A program made the translations under genes and the position numbers. The notes beneath the pieces are model-generated. The model saw only the letters and a program-made list of their open reading frames with translations. It had not been told where the DNA came from and searched no databases. From the NCBI RefSeq assembly GCF_011089875.1, contig NZ_JAANAS010000039.1, positions 1-64,000 on the forward strand: a stretch of DNA of 64,000 bases, given 5' to 3'. This document shows positions 15,431 through 24,084 of this stretch, in pieces; positions within the stretch are counted from its first letter, which is position 1, and each line of letters starts with the position of its first letter. Source of the stretch: Psychroflexus maritimus. GTDB taxonomy: Bacteria; Bacteroidota; Bacteroidia; Flavobacteriales; Flavobacteriaceae.

Positions 15431-16945
15431 ATGCAAAAAGAAACCCATTATATTGACACTTCTGTAATTGATATTCGAGACATTTATTATATACTTGAAC
15501 AAGACAAAAAGTTGGCTTTGAGTGAAGAGGCAAAGTTAAATATACAAAAAGCACGAACTTTTTTAGATGAAAAACAAGATTTAGAATCAACCCCTGTTTA
15601 TGGAATTAACACAGGATTTGGTTCTTTGTGTAATATCAAAATTTCTGACAATAAACTATCTCAATTACAAGAGAACTTGGTTTTGTCTCATGCCTGTGGT
15701 ACAGGAAACAAAGTAAAAACCAAGATTGTAAAGCTTATGCTATTATTGAAAATTCAATCTCTGAGTTATGGAAATTCAGGAATTTCTTTGGCCGTCATAG
15801 AACGCTTAATTGAATTTTACAATCATAATGTTTTACCTGTAATTTACGAACAAGGTTCTTTGGGAGCATCAGGAGATTTAGCTCCTTTAGCTCATCTTTC
15901 TTTGCCTTTGTTAGGCGAAGGAAATGTTAATTACCAAGGTAAAGAAATGACTTCTGCTGAAGCTTTAGAAAAGTTAAGTTTAACTCCCTTAAAGCTTCAA
16001 TCTAAAGAAGGTCTGGCTCTGTTAAACGGTACTCAATTTATGAGTGCTCATGCAGTTTATGCTTTAATTGAAACCTTTAAAATCTCACATTTATCAGATC
16101 ATATTGCTTGTGTATCTTTAGATGCATTTGATTGTAATATGTCGCCTTTTGATCCGCTAGTACACGAAGTAAGGCCTCACCGTGGCCAAATTAAAACTGC
16201 TCAACGCATTCTTGACTTATTAGCTGGAAGTGAAATAGCTAAAGTTGAGAAGAAAAATGTACAAGACCCTTATTCATTTAGATGTATTCCACAAGTTCAT
16301 GGAGCTAGTAAAGACACGTTTCATTTTGTTTATCAAACGGTAAAGACCGAAATTAACTCGGTAACAGATAATCCCAATATTTTTGTAAAAGACAACAAAA
16401 TTATATCAGGTGGTAATTTTCATGGTCAGCCAATAGCTTTGCCTATGGATTATCTAGCTATAGCACTTTCTGAATTAGGCAATATTTCTGAACGAAGAAC
16501 TTATCAATTAGTTTCAGGTTTACGTGGCTTACCAGATTTTTTAGTAAATAATCCGGGTTTAAACTCTGGATTTATGATTCCTCAATATACCGCAGCTAGT
16601 ATTGTAAGTCAGAATAAGCAATTGTGTTCACCCGCTTCGGTAGATTCAATTGTGTCTTCTAATGGACAAGAAGACCATGTAAGTATGGGCGCAAATGCTG
16701 CAACAAAACTTGTAAAAGTCGTTGAAAACACTAAACAAATATTAGCCATAGAATTATTTAATGCTTCCCAAGCATTATATTTTAGAGAACCTTTAAAGTC
16801 GTCTTCAAAAATTCAAGAATTTGTTGAAGCGTTTAGAAAAAAAGTTGAGATTGTAAAAGAGGACAAATTAATGGCTGATGAAATGCGTAAAGCACTTCAC
16901 TTTATTGAAAATTACACATTTGATTATGATATTTTTAAGCTATGA
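15431..16945 (+). CDS. hutH: Histidine ammonia-lyase (HAL/PAL family)
   Basis: The 504-residue lyase carries the Ala-Ser-Gly triad that forms the MIO cofactor, in GSLGASGDLAPLAHLS (about residues 145-160). Also present are YGINTGFGSL near the N-terminus, ENLVLSHACGTG at the substrate-selectivity loop (SH as in histidine lyases) and NPGLNSGFMIPQYTAAS. Histidine is deaminated to urocanate in the cytoplasm. No hutU, hutI or hutG lies nearby, so the rest of the pathway must be elsewhere. A related aromatic amino-acid lyase role is possible but less likely. Confidence 0.87.
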   Translation: MQKETHYIDTSVIDIRDIYYILEQDKKLALSEEAKLNIQKARTFLDEKQDLESTPVYGINTGFGSLCNIKISDNKLSQLQENLVLSHACGTGNKVKTKIVKLMLLLKIQSLSYGNSGISLAVIERLIEFYNHNVLPVIYEQGSLGASGDLAPLAHLSLPLLGEGNVNYQGKEMTSAEALEKLSLTPLKLQSKEGLALLNGTQFMSAHAVYALIETFKISHLSDHIACVSLDAFDCNMSPFDPLVHEVRPHRGQIKTAQRILDLLAGSEIAKVEKKNVQDPYSFRCIPQVHGASKDTFHFVYQTVKTEINSVTDNPNIFVKDNKIISGGNFHGQPIALPMDYLAIALSELGNISERRTYQLVSGLRGLPDFLVNNPGLNSGFMIPQYTAASIVSQNKQLCSPASVDSIVSSNGQEDHVSMGANAATKLVKVVENTKQILAIELFNASQALYFREPLKSSSKIQEFVEAFRKKVEIVKEDKLMADEMRKALHFIENYTFDYDIFKL

Positions 16946-17008
16946 TAGTTTTGTTACACAATAATCAGATATTTGCATACCTATTAAAAACATAAATACT
17001 AGAAAATC

Positions 17009-17428
17009 ATGAAAAAAATTAGTTCCGTTTTATTATTGAGTTTAGTATCCATTTTACTTATTGGCTGCTCACAAAAAATTATTTTTCCTGTGTCTAAGGT
17101 TATACCTTCAGCAGATGCAGTAGCTAAAATAAAAAAAGACAAGAATAATAACTATCAAATAGATTTGGAAGTTAAAAACCTTACCAGTCCAGACCGTTTA
17201 AGTCCGCCAAGGTTGATGTATGTAGTTTGGATAAAAACAGACAAAGACACTATTAACTTAGGACAGCTTAAGAGTAGTAAAAGTATGTTTTCTTCTTCTA
17301 GAAATGCTTCTATGACAACTACTACACCCCACAAACCTTCGTATTTTATGATTACTGCTGAAGACCAAGCAAACAATAAACATCCAGGATTACAGGTGGT
17401 CTTAGAATCAAGTGTTGAAGACAATTAA
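17009..17428 (+). CDS. Small lipoprotein of unknown function
   Basis: The protein has 139 residues. The lipoprotein signal peptide ends in LLIGC (Cys20). The mature part looks like a single small beta domain, with YQIDLEVKNLTSPDRLSPPRL and a second half rich in Ser and Thr (SKSMFSSSRNASMTTTTP). No family was recognised. It stands between hutH and the convergent glyA and ends just before a strong bidirectional terminator, so it is probably monocistronic or co-transcribed with hutH. Envelope location is expected from the lipobox. Confidence 0.7.
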   Translation: MKKISSVLLLSLVSILLIGCSQKIIFPVSKVIPSADAVAKIKKDKNNNYQIDLEVKNLTSPDRLSPPRLMYVVWIKTDKDTINLGQLKSSKSMFSSSRNASMTTTTPHKPSYFMITAEDQANNKHPGLQVVLESSVEDN

Positions 17429-17445
17429 GCCAAAACACTTTTATT

Positions 17446-17482
17446 AAAAAACCCGAAGTAATAAGGCTACTTCGGGTTTTTT
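17446..17482. terminator. Bidirectional intrinsic terminator
   Basis: AAAAAACCCGAAGTA (17446-17460) pairs perfectly with TACTTCGGGTTTTTT (17468-17482) around a 7-base loop. U-runs follow the stem on both strands. It serves the plus-strand lipoprotein gene and the convergent minus-strand glyA. Confidence 0.92.
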
Positions 17483-17502
17483 GTTTTTTAGGAGATTCTA
17501 TC

Positions 17503-18777
17503 TTAAGATTTAAAAAGAGGTCGATTTGTCATCATTTCATGTACTTGTAATTTTATTTTTGCTAATAAAGCTTCATCTTTATGATTCATTATTGCTTGGT
17601 CAATTAGTTGTACAACGTCTTTCATTTCACTTTTTATTAAGCCCCTTGTAGTAATTGCAGGTGTCCCTATTCTTATCCCTGAAGTAACAAAAGGTGAACG
17701 TTCATCAAATGGAACCATGTTTTTGTTCACAGTAATTCCAGCCTTTCCAAGTGCCTCTTCAGCTTCCTTACCAGTAATATTTTTATTACTTAAGTCGATA
17801 AGCATCATATGATTATCAGTTCCTCCTGAAATAATTCCATAATTAAGCTCCATAAAAGCTTTTGCCATAGCATGTGCATTTTCAATTACTTGCTTTTGAT
17901 AAACCAAGAAACTATCTTCAAGCGCTTCCCCAAAGGCAACAGCTTTAGCTGCAATTATATGTTCTAAAGGGCCTCCTTGATTACCTGGAAATACGCCACT
18001 ATCCATCAAGCTAGACATTTTTTTTAGTTTACCATTTTTTAATTTCAAACCAAATGGGTTCTCAAAATCTTCGCCCATCATAATAATGCCACCACGGGGT
18101 CCTCGTATTGTTTTATGGGTAGTAGAGGTTACGATGTGGCAATGGGGTAGGGGGCTTTGCAGTAATCCCTTTGCAATTAATCCAGCGGGATGCGCCATGT
18201 CTGCAAGTAATAACGCATTTACTTCATCAGCTATTTCTCTAAATTTTTTATAATCAATTTCTCTTGAATAAGCTGAAGCTCCGGCAATAATCAATTTAGG
18301 CTTTTCTTTTAGTGCTTGTTCTCTAACTTGATTGTAATCAATTCTGCCAGTTTCTTTATCAACTCCGTAAAAAACAGGATGATATAATTTTCCTGAAAAA
18401 TTCACTGGAGAACCGTGGGTTAAATGTCCACCGTGAGCCAAATCAAAACCCAAAATTTTATCGCCTGGTTTTAAAATCATAGAAAAAACTGCAGTGTTGG
18501 CCTGTGAGCCTGAATGTGGTTGAACATTTGCATAAGCTGCACCAAACAATTGCTTAAGTCTATCTTTTGCTAAATTTTCAACTTCATCAACTACTTCACA
18601 CCCACCGTAATACCTTTTCCCTGGATAGCCTTCAGCATACTTATTGGTTAATACAGAACCTGCTGCTGCCATAACATCATCGCTTGCAAAATTCTCACTA
18701 GCAATAAGTTCTAGACCATTTCGTTGACGTTCCTCTTCTTTTTTTATTAAATTAAATATTTCAATATCTCTAGCCAT
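17503..18777 (-). CDS. glyA: Serine hydroxymethyltransferase GlyA
   Basis: GlyA interconverts serine and glycine with tetrahydrofolate and is PLP-dependent. The 424-residue protein shows [12 protein letters not shown] at the N-terminus, [15 protein letters not shown], the substrate loop [12 protein letters not shown] and the PLP-lysine motif [15 protein letters not shown]. The C-terminal part is complete. It is divergent from fahA. A -7 element TACTTTTG lies on the minus strand at 18802-18809, about 25 bases before the ATG. Confidence 0.97.
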   Translation of the reverse strand: MARDIEIFNLIKKEEERQRNGLELIASENFASDDVMAAAGSVLTNKYAEGYPGKRYYGGCEVVDEVENLAKDRLKQLFGAAYANVQPHSGSQANTAVFSMILKPGDKILGFDLAHGGHLTHGSPVNFSGKLYHPVFYGVDKETGRIDYNQVREQALKEKPKLIIAGASAYSREIDYKKFREIADEVNALLLADMAHPAGLIAKGLLQSPLPHCHIVTSTTHKTIRGPRGGIIMMGEDFENPFGLKLKNGKLKKMSSLMDSGVFPGNQGGPLEHIIAAKAVAFGEALEDSFLVYQKQVIENAHAMAKAFMELNYGIISGGTDNHMMLIDLSNKNITGKEAEEALGKAGITVNKNMVPFDERSPFVTSGIRIGTPAITTRGLIKSEMKDVVQLIDQAIMNHKDEALLAKIKLQVHEMMTNRPLFKS

Positions 18778-18801
18778 ATTTTTAATTCGTTAAATATGCT
18801 T

Positions 18802-18809
18802 CAAAAGTA
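18802..18809 (-). promoter_or_regulatory. -7 element (TACTTTTG) of glyA
   Basis: This exact match to TAnnTTTG is on the minus strand, giving a short leader to the glyA ATG at 18777. No clear -33 TTTG was found, so strength is uncertain. It lies back to back with the fahA -7 element at 18842-18849. Confidence 0.5.
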
Positions 18810-18841
18810 TGAAATGTATTCTTTAAATTCACGTAAAATTA

Positions 18842-18849
18842 TATATTTG
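18842..18849 (+). promoter_or_regulatory. -7 element (TATATTTG) of fahA
   Basis: This exact TAnnTTTG match is on the plus strand, with a leader of about 35 bases to the ATG at 18889. It lies inside the longer open frame beginning at 18796 and so argues against that start. The -33 region is weak. Confidence 0.55.
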
Positions 18850-18888
18850 AGAATTCATTATAACAATTTAATCAATAAATCAACAAAT

Positions 18889-20175
18889 ATGCCATTAAAA
18901 GCTAATGACCCCAATAGAAAAACTTGGATAGAAATTACTGAAAACAGTGATTTCCCTATACAAAACATACCGTTTGGAGTATTTTTAACTCGAGATGATA
19001 TAGTTACCATTGGAACACGAATTGGAGATACTGCCATTGATTTAGGTGCTTTACATCAATTAGGCTATTTTAAAGGAATACCACTTACTGATGATATCTT
19101 CCTTCAAGATACGCTTAATGATTTTATTGCCGATGGTAGAAAAACTTGGCGTGCAGTAAGAGACCGTATTGCTGAAATTTTTGATGAAAACAATGTAACT
19201 TTAAAAAATAACAAAGAACATAGAACAAGAGTTCTTTTTACTTTGGATGAAATTGAAATGCAAATGCCTGTTCAAGTAGGTGATTATACCGATTTTTACT
19301 CAAGTAAAGAACATGCTACAAATGTTGGAACGATGTTTAGAGATCCAGATAATGCTTTGTTGCCTAACTGGCTTCATATACCTGTTGGCTATCATGGAAG
19401 AAGTTCTTCGATAATTCCTAGCGGAATACCTATTCACAGACCTCAAGGCCAAAAACTACCCCAAGGTGCTGATGAACCAATTTTTGGTCCTTCACGTTTA
19501 TTAGATTTTGAACTAGAAATGGCATTTATTACTACCGATTCTAATCAACTTGGTGAACCAATTCCTATTGAGGAAGCCGAAAGTTATATTTTTGGAATGG
19601 TTTTGTTTAATGATTGGAGTGCAAGAGATATTCAAAAATGGGAATATGTGCCGCTGGGTCCATTTTTAGCCAAGAATTTTGCTTCTTCAATTTCTCCTTG
19701 GATTGTTACTCTAGATGCGCTAGAGCCCTTTAGAGTGGAGGGGCCGAAACCTGAAAAAGAGCTTTTACCATATTTACAAACTTCAGGGAAGAAAAGTTTT
19801 GATATCAACCTTGAAGTAGGTATTACCCCTCAAAAAGGGGAAGAAACAATTGTTTCAAAATCTAATTTTAAATACATGTATTGGAACATGAGTCAGCAGT
19901 TGGCTCATCATACAGTAAATGGATGTCCTATTAATAGTGGTGATATGTTAGCTAGTGGAACAATTTCAGGACCAACTCCAGACTCTTATGGCTCTATGTT
20001 AGAATTATCTTGGAGAGGTTCTAAGCCAATCAAATTAAAGAATGGTGAAGAGCGAAAGTTTATTGAAGATTATGATAAAGTAACAATGAGAGGATTTTGC
20101 CAGAATCATCAATCAAGAATTGGATTTGGAGAAGTCTCTACTGAAGTTCTACCAGTTTTTAAGCCTAAAAAGTAA
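18889..20175 (+). CDS. fahA: Fumarylacetoacetase FahA
   Basis: The last enzyme of tyrosine/phenylalanine degradation cleaves fumarylacetoacetate to fumarate and acetoacetate. The ATG at 18889 gives 428 residues beginning MPLKANDPNRKTWIEI. The frame is open upstream to 18796, but the promoter lies within that part. Motifs include DYTDFYSSKEHATNVG (metal ligand Asp), LLPNWLHIPVGYHGRSSS, DFELEMAF, VLFNDWSARDIQKWEYVPLGPF and HHTVNGCPINSGDMLASGTISGP, all expected. No other homogentisate-pathway gene is adjacent. A terminator follows at 20195-20233. Confidence 0.96.
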   Translation: MPLKANDPNRKTWIEITENSDFPIQNIPFGVFLTRDDIVTIGTRIGDTAIDLGALHQLGYFKGIPLTDDIFLQDTLNDFIADGRKTWRAVRDRIAEIFDENNVTLKNNKEHRTRVLFTLDEIEMQMPVQVGDYTDFYSSKEHATNVGTMFRDPDNALLPNWLHIPVGYHGRSSSIIPSGIPIHRPQGQKLPQGADEPIFGPSRLLDFELEMAFITTDSNQLGEPIPIEEAESYIFGMVLFNDWSARDIQKWEYVPLGPFLAKNFASSISPWIVTLDALEPFRVEGPKPEKELLPYLQTSGKKSFDINLEVGITPQKGEETIVSKSNFKYMYWNMSQQLAHHTVNGCPINSGDMLASGTISGPTPDSYGSMLELSWRGSKPIKLKNGEERKFIEDYDKVTMRGFCQNHQSRIGFGEVSTEVLPVFKPKK

Positions 20176-20194
20176 CCTAGTGCGAGTTTATATG

Positions 20195-20233
20195 AAAAGT
20201 CCAAGTCAATAGTATTTTGTCTTGGACTTTTTC
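20195..20233 (+). terminator. Intrinsic terminator after fahA
   Basis: AAAAGTCCAAG (20195-20205) pairs with CTTGGACTTTTT (20221-20232), followed by a T-run. It ends the fahA transcript about 70 bases after the stop codon and before the BrkB-family gene. Confidence 0.85.
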
Positions 20234-20247
20234 TTATTTTACAACTT

Positions 20248-21186
20248 ATGAAGAAGCAATTAAGGAGCATATATAAACGACTATATTCTATCAAACTTGT
20301 TAAAGTAGTTGTTGATTCTATTAAGGATTTTATAAATAATGATTCATCAAGTTTTGCAGCTGCAACAGCCTTTTATACAATTTTTAGCTTGCCTGCTTTT
20401 TTTGTAATCATTCTAAATATAGGTTCTTATTTCTATAATGAATCAGAGGTTAAAAACGAGCTCTTTATTCAAATAGAAAATTTAGCAGGTAAAGAGGCGG
20501 TTAGTAGCATTGAAGATATCTTAGAGAACTTCACTTTAGACGATACTAGTTTTGCTTCATACCTAATTGCAGTTGGGGTCATTTTGTTTAGTGCTACTAC
20601 TGTTTTTGTAAGTTTGCAAAGAGGAATTAATCACATTTGGCATTTAAAAACTAGGCCAAGTACAGGAATTTTAAAGCAGGTTTTTGATCGCCTTTGGAGT
20701 TTTTCTGTGGTTTTTTCGCTTGGTTTTATTTTAGTTATTTCATTGCTTTTGGAAACAATCATCACTCTAGTTTTAACCCGGTTTAAATTTATTTTTGAAA
20801 ACTTAAACATCAATCTAACAAGTTTTGTTCAAATTTTAGTTGCTCAACTAGCCACAATAGTTATTTTTACAGTAATGTATAGGATTTTACCTGATGCTAA
20901 AGTAAAATGGAAAGACACATGGATTGGTGCTGTAATCACTTCTGTTCTTTTTGCTCTCGGTAAATATGGTATTGGAATTTATATGGGAAGCTCTGATTTT
21001 GGAAGCACATACGGAGCGGCAGGCTCTTTGGTGATTTTACTAATCTGGGTGTATTATTCAGTTTTAATTTTCTTATTTGGTGGTCAGGTTACTTACTATA
21101 TAGCCAATTACTATGGAACTAATGTAAAACCAAAAAAATCAGCTATGCGAGTTGAGTTAAGAGCGCTTAAAGAAGAAGATGACTAA
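20248..21186 (+). CDS. YihY/BrkB family inner-membrane protein
   Basis: The 312-residue protein belongs to the YihY/virulence factor BrkB family. It has about six membrane helices, the N-terminal signature SSFAAATAFYTIFSLPAFFVI, FVSLQRGINHIWHL, and the C-terminal block GSTYGAAGSLVILLIWVYYS. The members were once called ribonuclease BN by mistake; they are integral membrane proteins of unclear transport function. The first 25 residues are basic and cytoplasmic. It is preceded by the fahA terminator, so it has its own promoter, and it is convergent with the PorV/PorQ-like gene with no gap. Confidence 0.9.
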   Translation: MKKQLRSIYKRLYSIKLVKVVVDSIKDFINNDSSSFAAATAFYTIFSLPAFFVIILNIGSYFYNESEVKNELFIQIENLAGKEAVSSIEDILENFTLDDTSFASYLIAVGVILFSATTVFVSLQRGINHIWHLKTRPSTGILKQVFDRLWSFSVVFSLGFILVISLLLETIITLVLTRFKFIFENLNINLTSFVQILVAQLATIVIFTVMYRILPDAKVKWKDTWIGAVITSVLFALGKYGIGIYMGSSDFGSTYGAAGSLVILLIWVYYSVLIFLFGGQVTYYIANYYGTNVKPKKSAMRVELRALKEEDD

Positions 21187-22254
21187 TTACCTAAATACAG
21201 ACCAGTCGAGTTTTAAGGAGAATATATTAGAATACAAAGCCACACTTTGATCACCTATATCTGTGAACGCATAATCAATTTGAATTCCATTATAGCGAAA
21301 ACCAACTCCAAAATTAGGTTGAAACCCCATTGCGGTTCCGCCGCCTAATTGTTCTACTTCCTGAAAATTTCCTACACCACCTCGTAAAAAAACCATTTTG
21401 GTATAATTAACTTCAAAACCAACAGCTGGTGTAGCACTTAAGTTACTAGAAGAAATAAGGTCATTGGTTTGAGCAAATCTAAAATCCAGATTTACTGCAG
21501 TGGTTAATCCAAAATCTTTAGATAAATCAAAATTCTTGGCTACTCCCATTTGAAGTTTAGGAAGTGTAATTTCAGTAGTTTCTGGACGTTCTTGGTTTTG
21601 TCCTTCCACAGCATCACTAATGGTTTCAAATTCAGCCTCATTAATTGTCCAAGTATTATAAGTTGTAGTAATATCTCTTGCCATTGCGCCAAATTTCCAC
21701 TTGCCTGTGCGGTATTGAATACCTACATCAAAACCAAATCCCCAAGCATCAGCAAATTCTCCTATAACTTTTCTAATTACCTTTGCATTAGCACCTAAAT
21801 TCAATCCCTCAATGCCTGTTTTTCTGGAATAGGTTAGTGCAAAAGCATAATCTGCTGTAGAAAAAAGGCTGATTCGGTCGTAATCAATATTCCCTTGACT
21901 ATCAATAAGCTGAGTAGTGTTCATAATGTCATCTACACCAAATCTAATCATGCTTAAGCCTACTGCTGAATTTTCATCAATGGGCATTGCTCCAGCCACG
22001 TAATTATAAGTAGCAATATTTGCAAAATAATTAGCATGCATAGCGGCAAACTGATTGTCTTCAATATGAACCAATCCAGCTGGATTCCAATAGACCGAGT
22101 TAACGTCTTCAGTTGAAGCTGTTACGGCATTAGCCATTCCAAAAGCTGCAGCATCAACACCTATATTTAAAAATTCATTAGAATATTTTCTAACACTTTG
22201 ACCGTAAGTAACTATTACGAAAAGAAAGGTTAATAAAAAATACGATTTTTTCAA
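21187..22254 (-). CDS. PorV/PorQ family outer-membrane protein
   Basis: The 355-residue protein has a signal peptide (about 1-19) followed by a FadL-like beta barrel of the PorV/PorQ family. Family signatures are FLNIGVDAAAFGMANAVTA and VNSVYWNPAGLVHI at the N-terminus and a C-terminal FSLKLDWSVFR strand. PorV and PorQ belong to the type IX secretion outer-membrane machinery of Bacteroidota, but paralogues of unknown role are common. It is not adjacent to other por genes, so a specific T9SS role is not claimed. The gene is divergent from pssA. Confidence 0.82.
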   Translation of the reverse strand: MKKSYFLLTFLFVIVTYGQSVRKYSNEFLNIGVDAAAFGMANAVTASTEDVNSVYWNPAGLVHIEDNQFAAMHANYFANIATYNYVAGAMPIDENSAVGLSMIRFGVDDIMNTTQLIDSQGNIDYDRISLFSTADYAFALTYSRKTGIEGLNLGANAKVIRKVIGEFADAWGFGFDVGIQYRTGKWKFGAMARDITTTYNTWTINEAEFETISDAVEGQNQERPETTEITLPKLQMGVAKNFDLSKDFGLTTAVNLDFRFAQTNDLISSSNLSATPAVGFEVNYTKMVFLRGGVGNFQEVEQLGGGTAMGFQPNFGVGFRYNGIQIDYAFTDIGDQSVALYSNIFSLKLDWSVFR

Positions 22255-22347
22255 AGTAAAAAGATTTTGACAAATATGCTATATATTTACAATATTAAAA
22301 ACTTATTTTGCATTGTATTATTGTATGAATGCAAAAATAATGTAAAA

Positions 22348-23067
22348 ATGAAGAAACATATTCCTAACTTGATTACAAGTTTAAATTTAGTATGTGGAGG
22401 AATTGCCTGTATATTTATCCTTGATGGAGATTTTCTAATTGCTTCAATTTTGGTTTTAATTGGAATTTTCTTTGATTTCTTTGACGGATTAGCCGCAAGA
22501 ATGCTTAATGTTTCTTCAGCTTTAGGTTTACAATTAGATTCTTTAGCAGATTTGGTTACTAGTGGCTTAGTACCTACCTTAGGCGTTTACTTCATGTTAA
22601 ATGAATTAATTACTGAAAAACAGCCTTCTCAAATTGAATTTTACTTCCCTTATTTGGCCTTTCTCATTTTGATTGGTTCAGCTTACCGATTGGCTAAATT
22701 TAATATTGATTCGCGGCAAACCTCAGCATTTATAGGATTACCAACACCTTCAAACGCTTTATTAGTCCTATCCATTTTATTGGTTATTCGCTATCAAGAA
22801 GAATTTGTGTTTCACTCTATTATAGCCAATTCGTATTTTTTAATTTTACTCTCAATTGGTAGCCTGTTTCTGTTGAACATGGAAGTAACTTTATTTGGCT
22901 TAAAGTTTAAAAGTCTAAAGCTTCAAGAAAATTGGTACAGGTACTTCATCCTTATTTTAGCTTTAGCACTAATTGGTTTGTTTGCATATTTGGGTGTGTT
23001 TTTAAGCATTATAGCTTATATTATTTTGTCTGTTTTCATTCCTAAAGAATCAACTATTACTAAATAG
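22348..23067 (+). CDS. pssA: CDP-diacylglycerol-serine O-phosphatidyltransferase PssA
   Basis: PssA makes phosphatidylserine, the precursor of phosphatidylethanolamine. The ATG at 22348 gives 239 residues beginning MKKHIPNLITSLNLVCGG; a longer frame upstream has no family similarity. The CDP-alcohol phosphatidyltransferase motif D-G-x2-A-R-x8-G-x3-D-x3-D is complete, reading DGLAARML...GLQLDSLAD. About seven membrane helices cover most of the protein. It ends by overlapping the convergent AraC gene by 8 bases. No decarboxylase gene (psd) lies beside it. Confidence 0.95.
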   Translation: MKKHIPNLITSLNLVCGGIACIFILDGDFLIASILVLIGIFFDFFDGLAARMLNVSSALGLQLDSLADLVTSGLVPTLGVYFMLNELITEKQPSQIEFYFPYLAFLILIGSAYRLAKFNIDSRQTSAFIGLPTPSNALLVLSILLVIRYQEEFVFHSIIANSYFLILLSIGSLFLLNMEVTLFGLKFKSLKLQENWYRYFILILALALIGLFAYLGVFLSIIAYIILSVFIPKESTITK

Positions 23068-24007
23068 CTAAACTTAAGCGATACTGGTTAGGAGTTATTC
23101 CTTCTGTTTTTTTGAAAATTCGATTAAAATAACTTGAGCTGTTGAATCCTGCAAGTTCAGCAATTTCCACTATTTTTTTGTTGGAATTTCTAATTAATTT
23201 TTTCGCAAACTTAATGCGTTCAGTATTTAAATAATCAATAGGAGTTTCTCCAAAGGTGTTTTTAAATTTCTTGTAAAAGTTAGACGTACTCATACAGGCC
23301 TTTTCAGCTAAACTATCTACGGAAATATTTTCTTTAAAGTGTTCTCTAATATACTTTACTATAAAAGCCATTCTGTTGTTATCAAATAAAGAAGAAGTCT
23401 CTTTAATTAATGTAAGTTTAGCTTTAGTTTGCAGTAATCGAACAATTAATTCTTTAATCATAATATCTAGTAGTGCATCTTTAGCTTTGTTAGTCTGAAT
23501 AAAGGTATTCATTAAACGTTGAATTAAAAACTCAATGTTTGGGTCGTTGGCTAGATGGCAAGTTTGAGAGTTAAGTTGAAGGGGAATTTGTTCATCACCT
23601 AAAATTTCTGTCAAACTTTGATACATATTTACAGTTTCCTCAATTTTTTGATTATCAATACCTAAGGCTAGACATTGTGTAGGATTATTTAAAGTTGCTT
23701 CTGGAAAATCGATGATCATTTTTTTATTTGAAGGTAATACAACCGATTCACCAGGAAGAAAATCAAAACGCTTTAAATCTTCTAAATGCATGATTTTTTT
23801 GCCAGAAATCATACTTGCTAGAATAGGAAAATCAAATTTTAGGTAAACCCCCTCGGCTTTCTGATGTGTTTCATAAATATTTAGCTCTGCAAATTCAGCA
23901 CCATAAACTGTTCTGTTTTCAACTAAAGTCTCAATTTTTCGAAGTGATTGATGGGTTTTTAAAAGATCTTTCACATTGTATATTTTTAAATTGATAGAAT
24001 TGTACAC
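23060..24007 (-). CDS. AraC-family transcriptional regulator
   Basis: The 315-residue regulator has a C-terminal AraC double helix-turn-helix (about 215-312), with SVDSLAEKACMSTSNFYKKFKNTFGETP and IVEIAELAGFNSSSYFNRIFKKTEGITPNQYR. The N-terminal half resembles the effector/arabinose-binding-like domain of AraC-type regulators of alcohol/aldehyde genes (AraC_N type), with KIMHLEDLKRFDFLPGESVVLPS. It is divergent from the aldehyde dehydrogenase-DUF779 pair and probably controls it. The inducer, possibly an aldehyde, is inferred from that context. Confidence 0.88.
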   Translation of the reverse strand: MYNSINLKIYNVKDLLKTHQSLRKIETLVENRTVYGAEFAELNIYETHQKAEGVYLKFDFPILASMISGKKIMHLEDLKRFDFLPGESVVLPSNKKMIIDFPEATLNNPTQCLALGIDNQKIEETVNMYQSLTEILGDEQIPLQLNSQTCHLANDPNIEFLIQRLMNTFIQTNKAKDALLDIMIKELIVRLLQTKAKLTLIKETSSLFDNNRMAFIVKYIREHFKENISVDSLAEKACMSTSNFYKKFKNTFGETPIDYLNTERIKFAKKLIRNSNKKIVEIAELAGFNSSSYFNRIFKKTEGITPNQYRLSLAI

Positions 24008-24009
24008 CC

Positions 24010-24040
24010 TAAAAATAGAATAATTAAATTTTTTAGCAAA
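24010..24040 (-). promoter_or_regulatory. Candidate promoter of the AraC gene
   Basis: On the minus strand TTTG (complement 24037-24040), a 19-base spacer and TATTTTTA (complement 24010-24017) match the consensus with one mismatch in the last base. The predicted start of transcription falls almost at the ATG, so the message would be nearly leaderless or use a later start. Confidence 0.35.
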
Positions 24041-24084
24041 TTAAATAGGTAGTTTTAACGTATTATAATTTTAAATCAAAAATA

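Noticed and set aside
15431-16945. Tyrosine ammonia-lyase
   Set aside because: The SH at the selectivity loop and the overall motifs resemble histidine ammonia-lyase more closely; not proven by sequence alone.
18796-18888. N-terminal extension of fumarylacetoacetase from ATG 18796
   Set aside because: The extension has no family similarity and contains the TATATTTG promoter element; ATG 18889 gives the normal N-terminus.
21550-21798. An 82-residue frame with Cys-rich look inside the PorV/PorQ-like gene
   Set aside because: It lies antisense to a complete gene with clear family motifs and is a shadow of it.
22267-22347. N-terminal extension of PssA
   Set aside because: The first 27 residues do not resemble the family, and MKKHIPNLITSLN at 22348 is the usual beginning.
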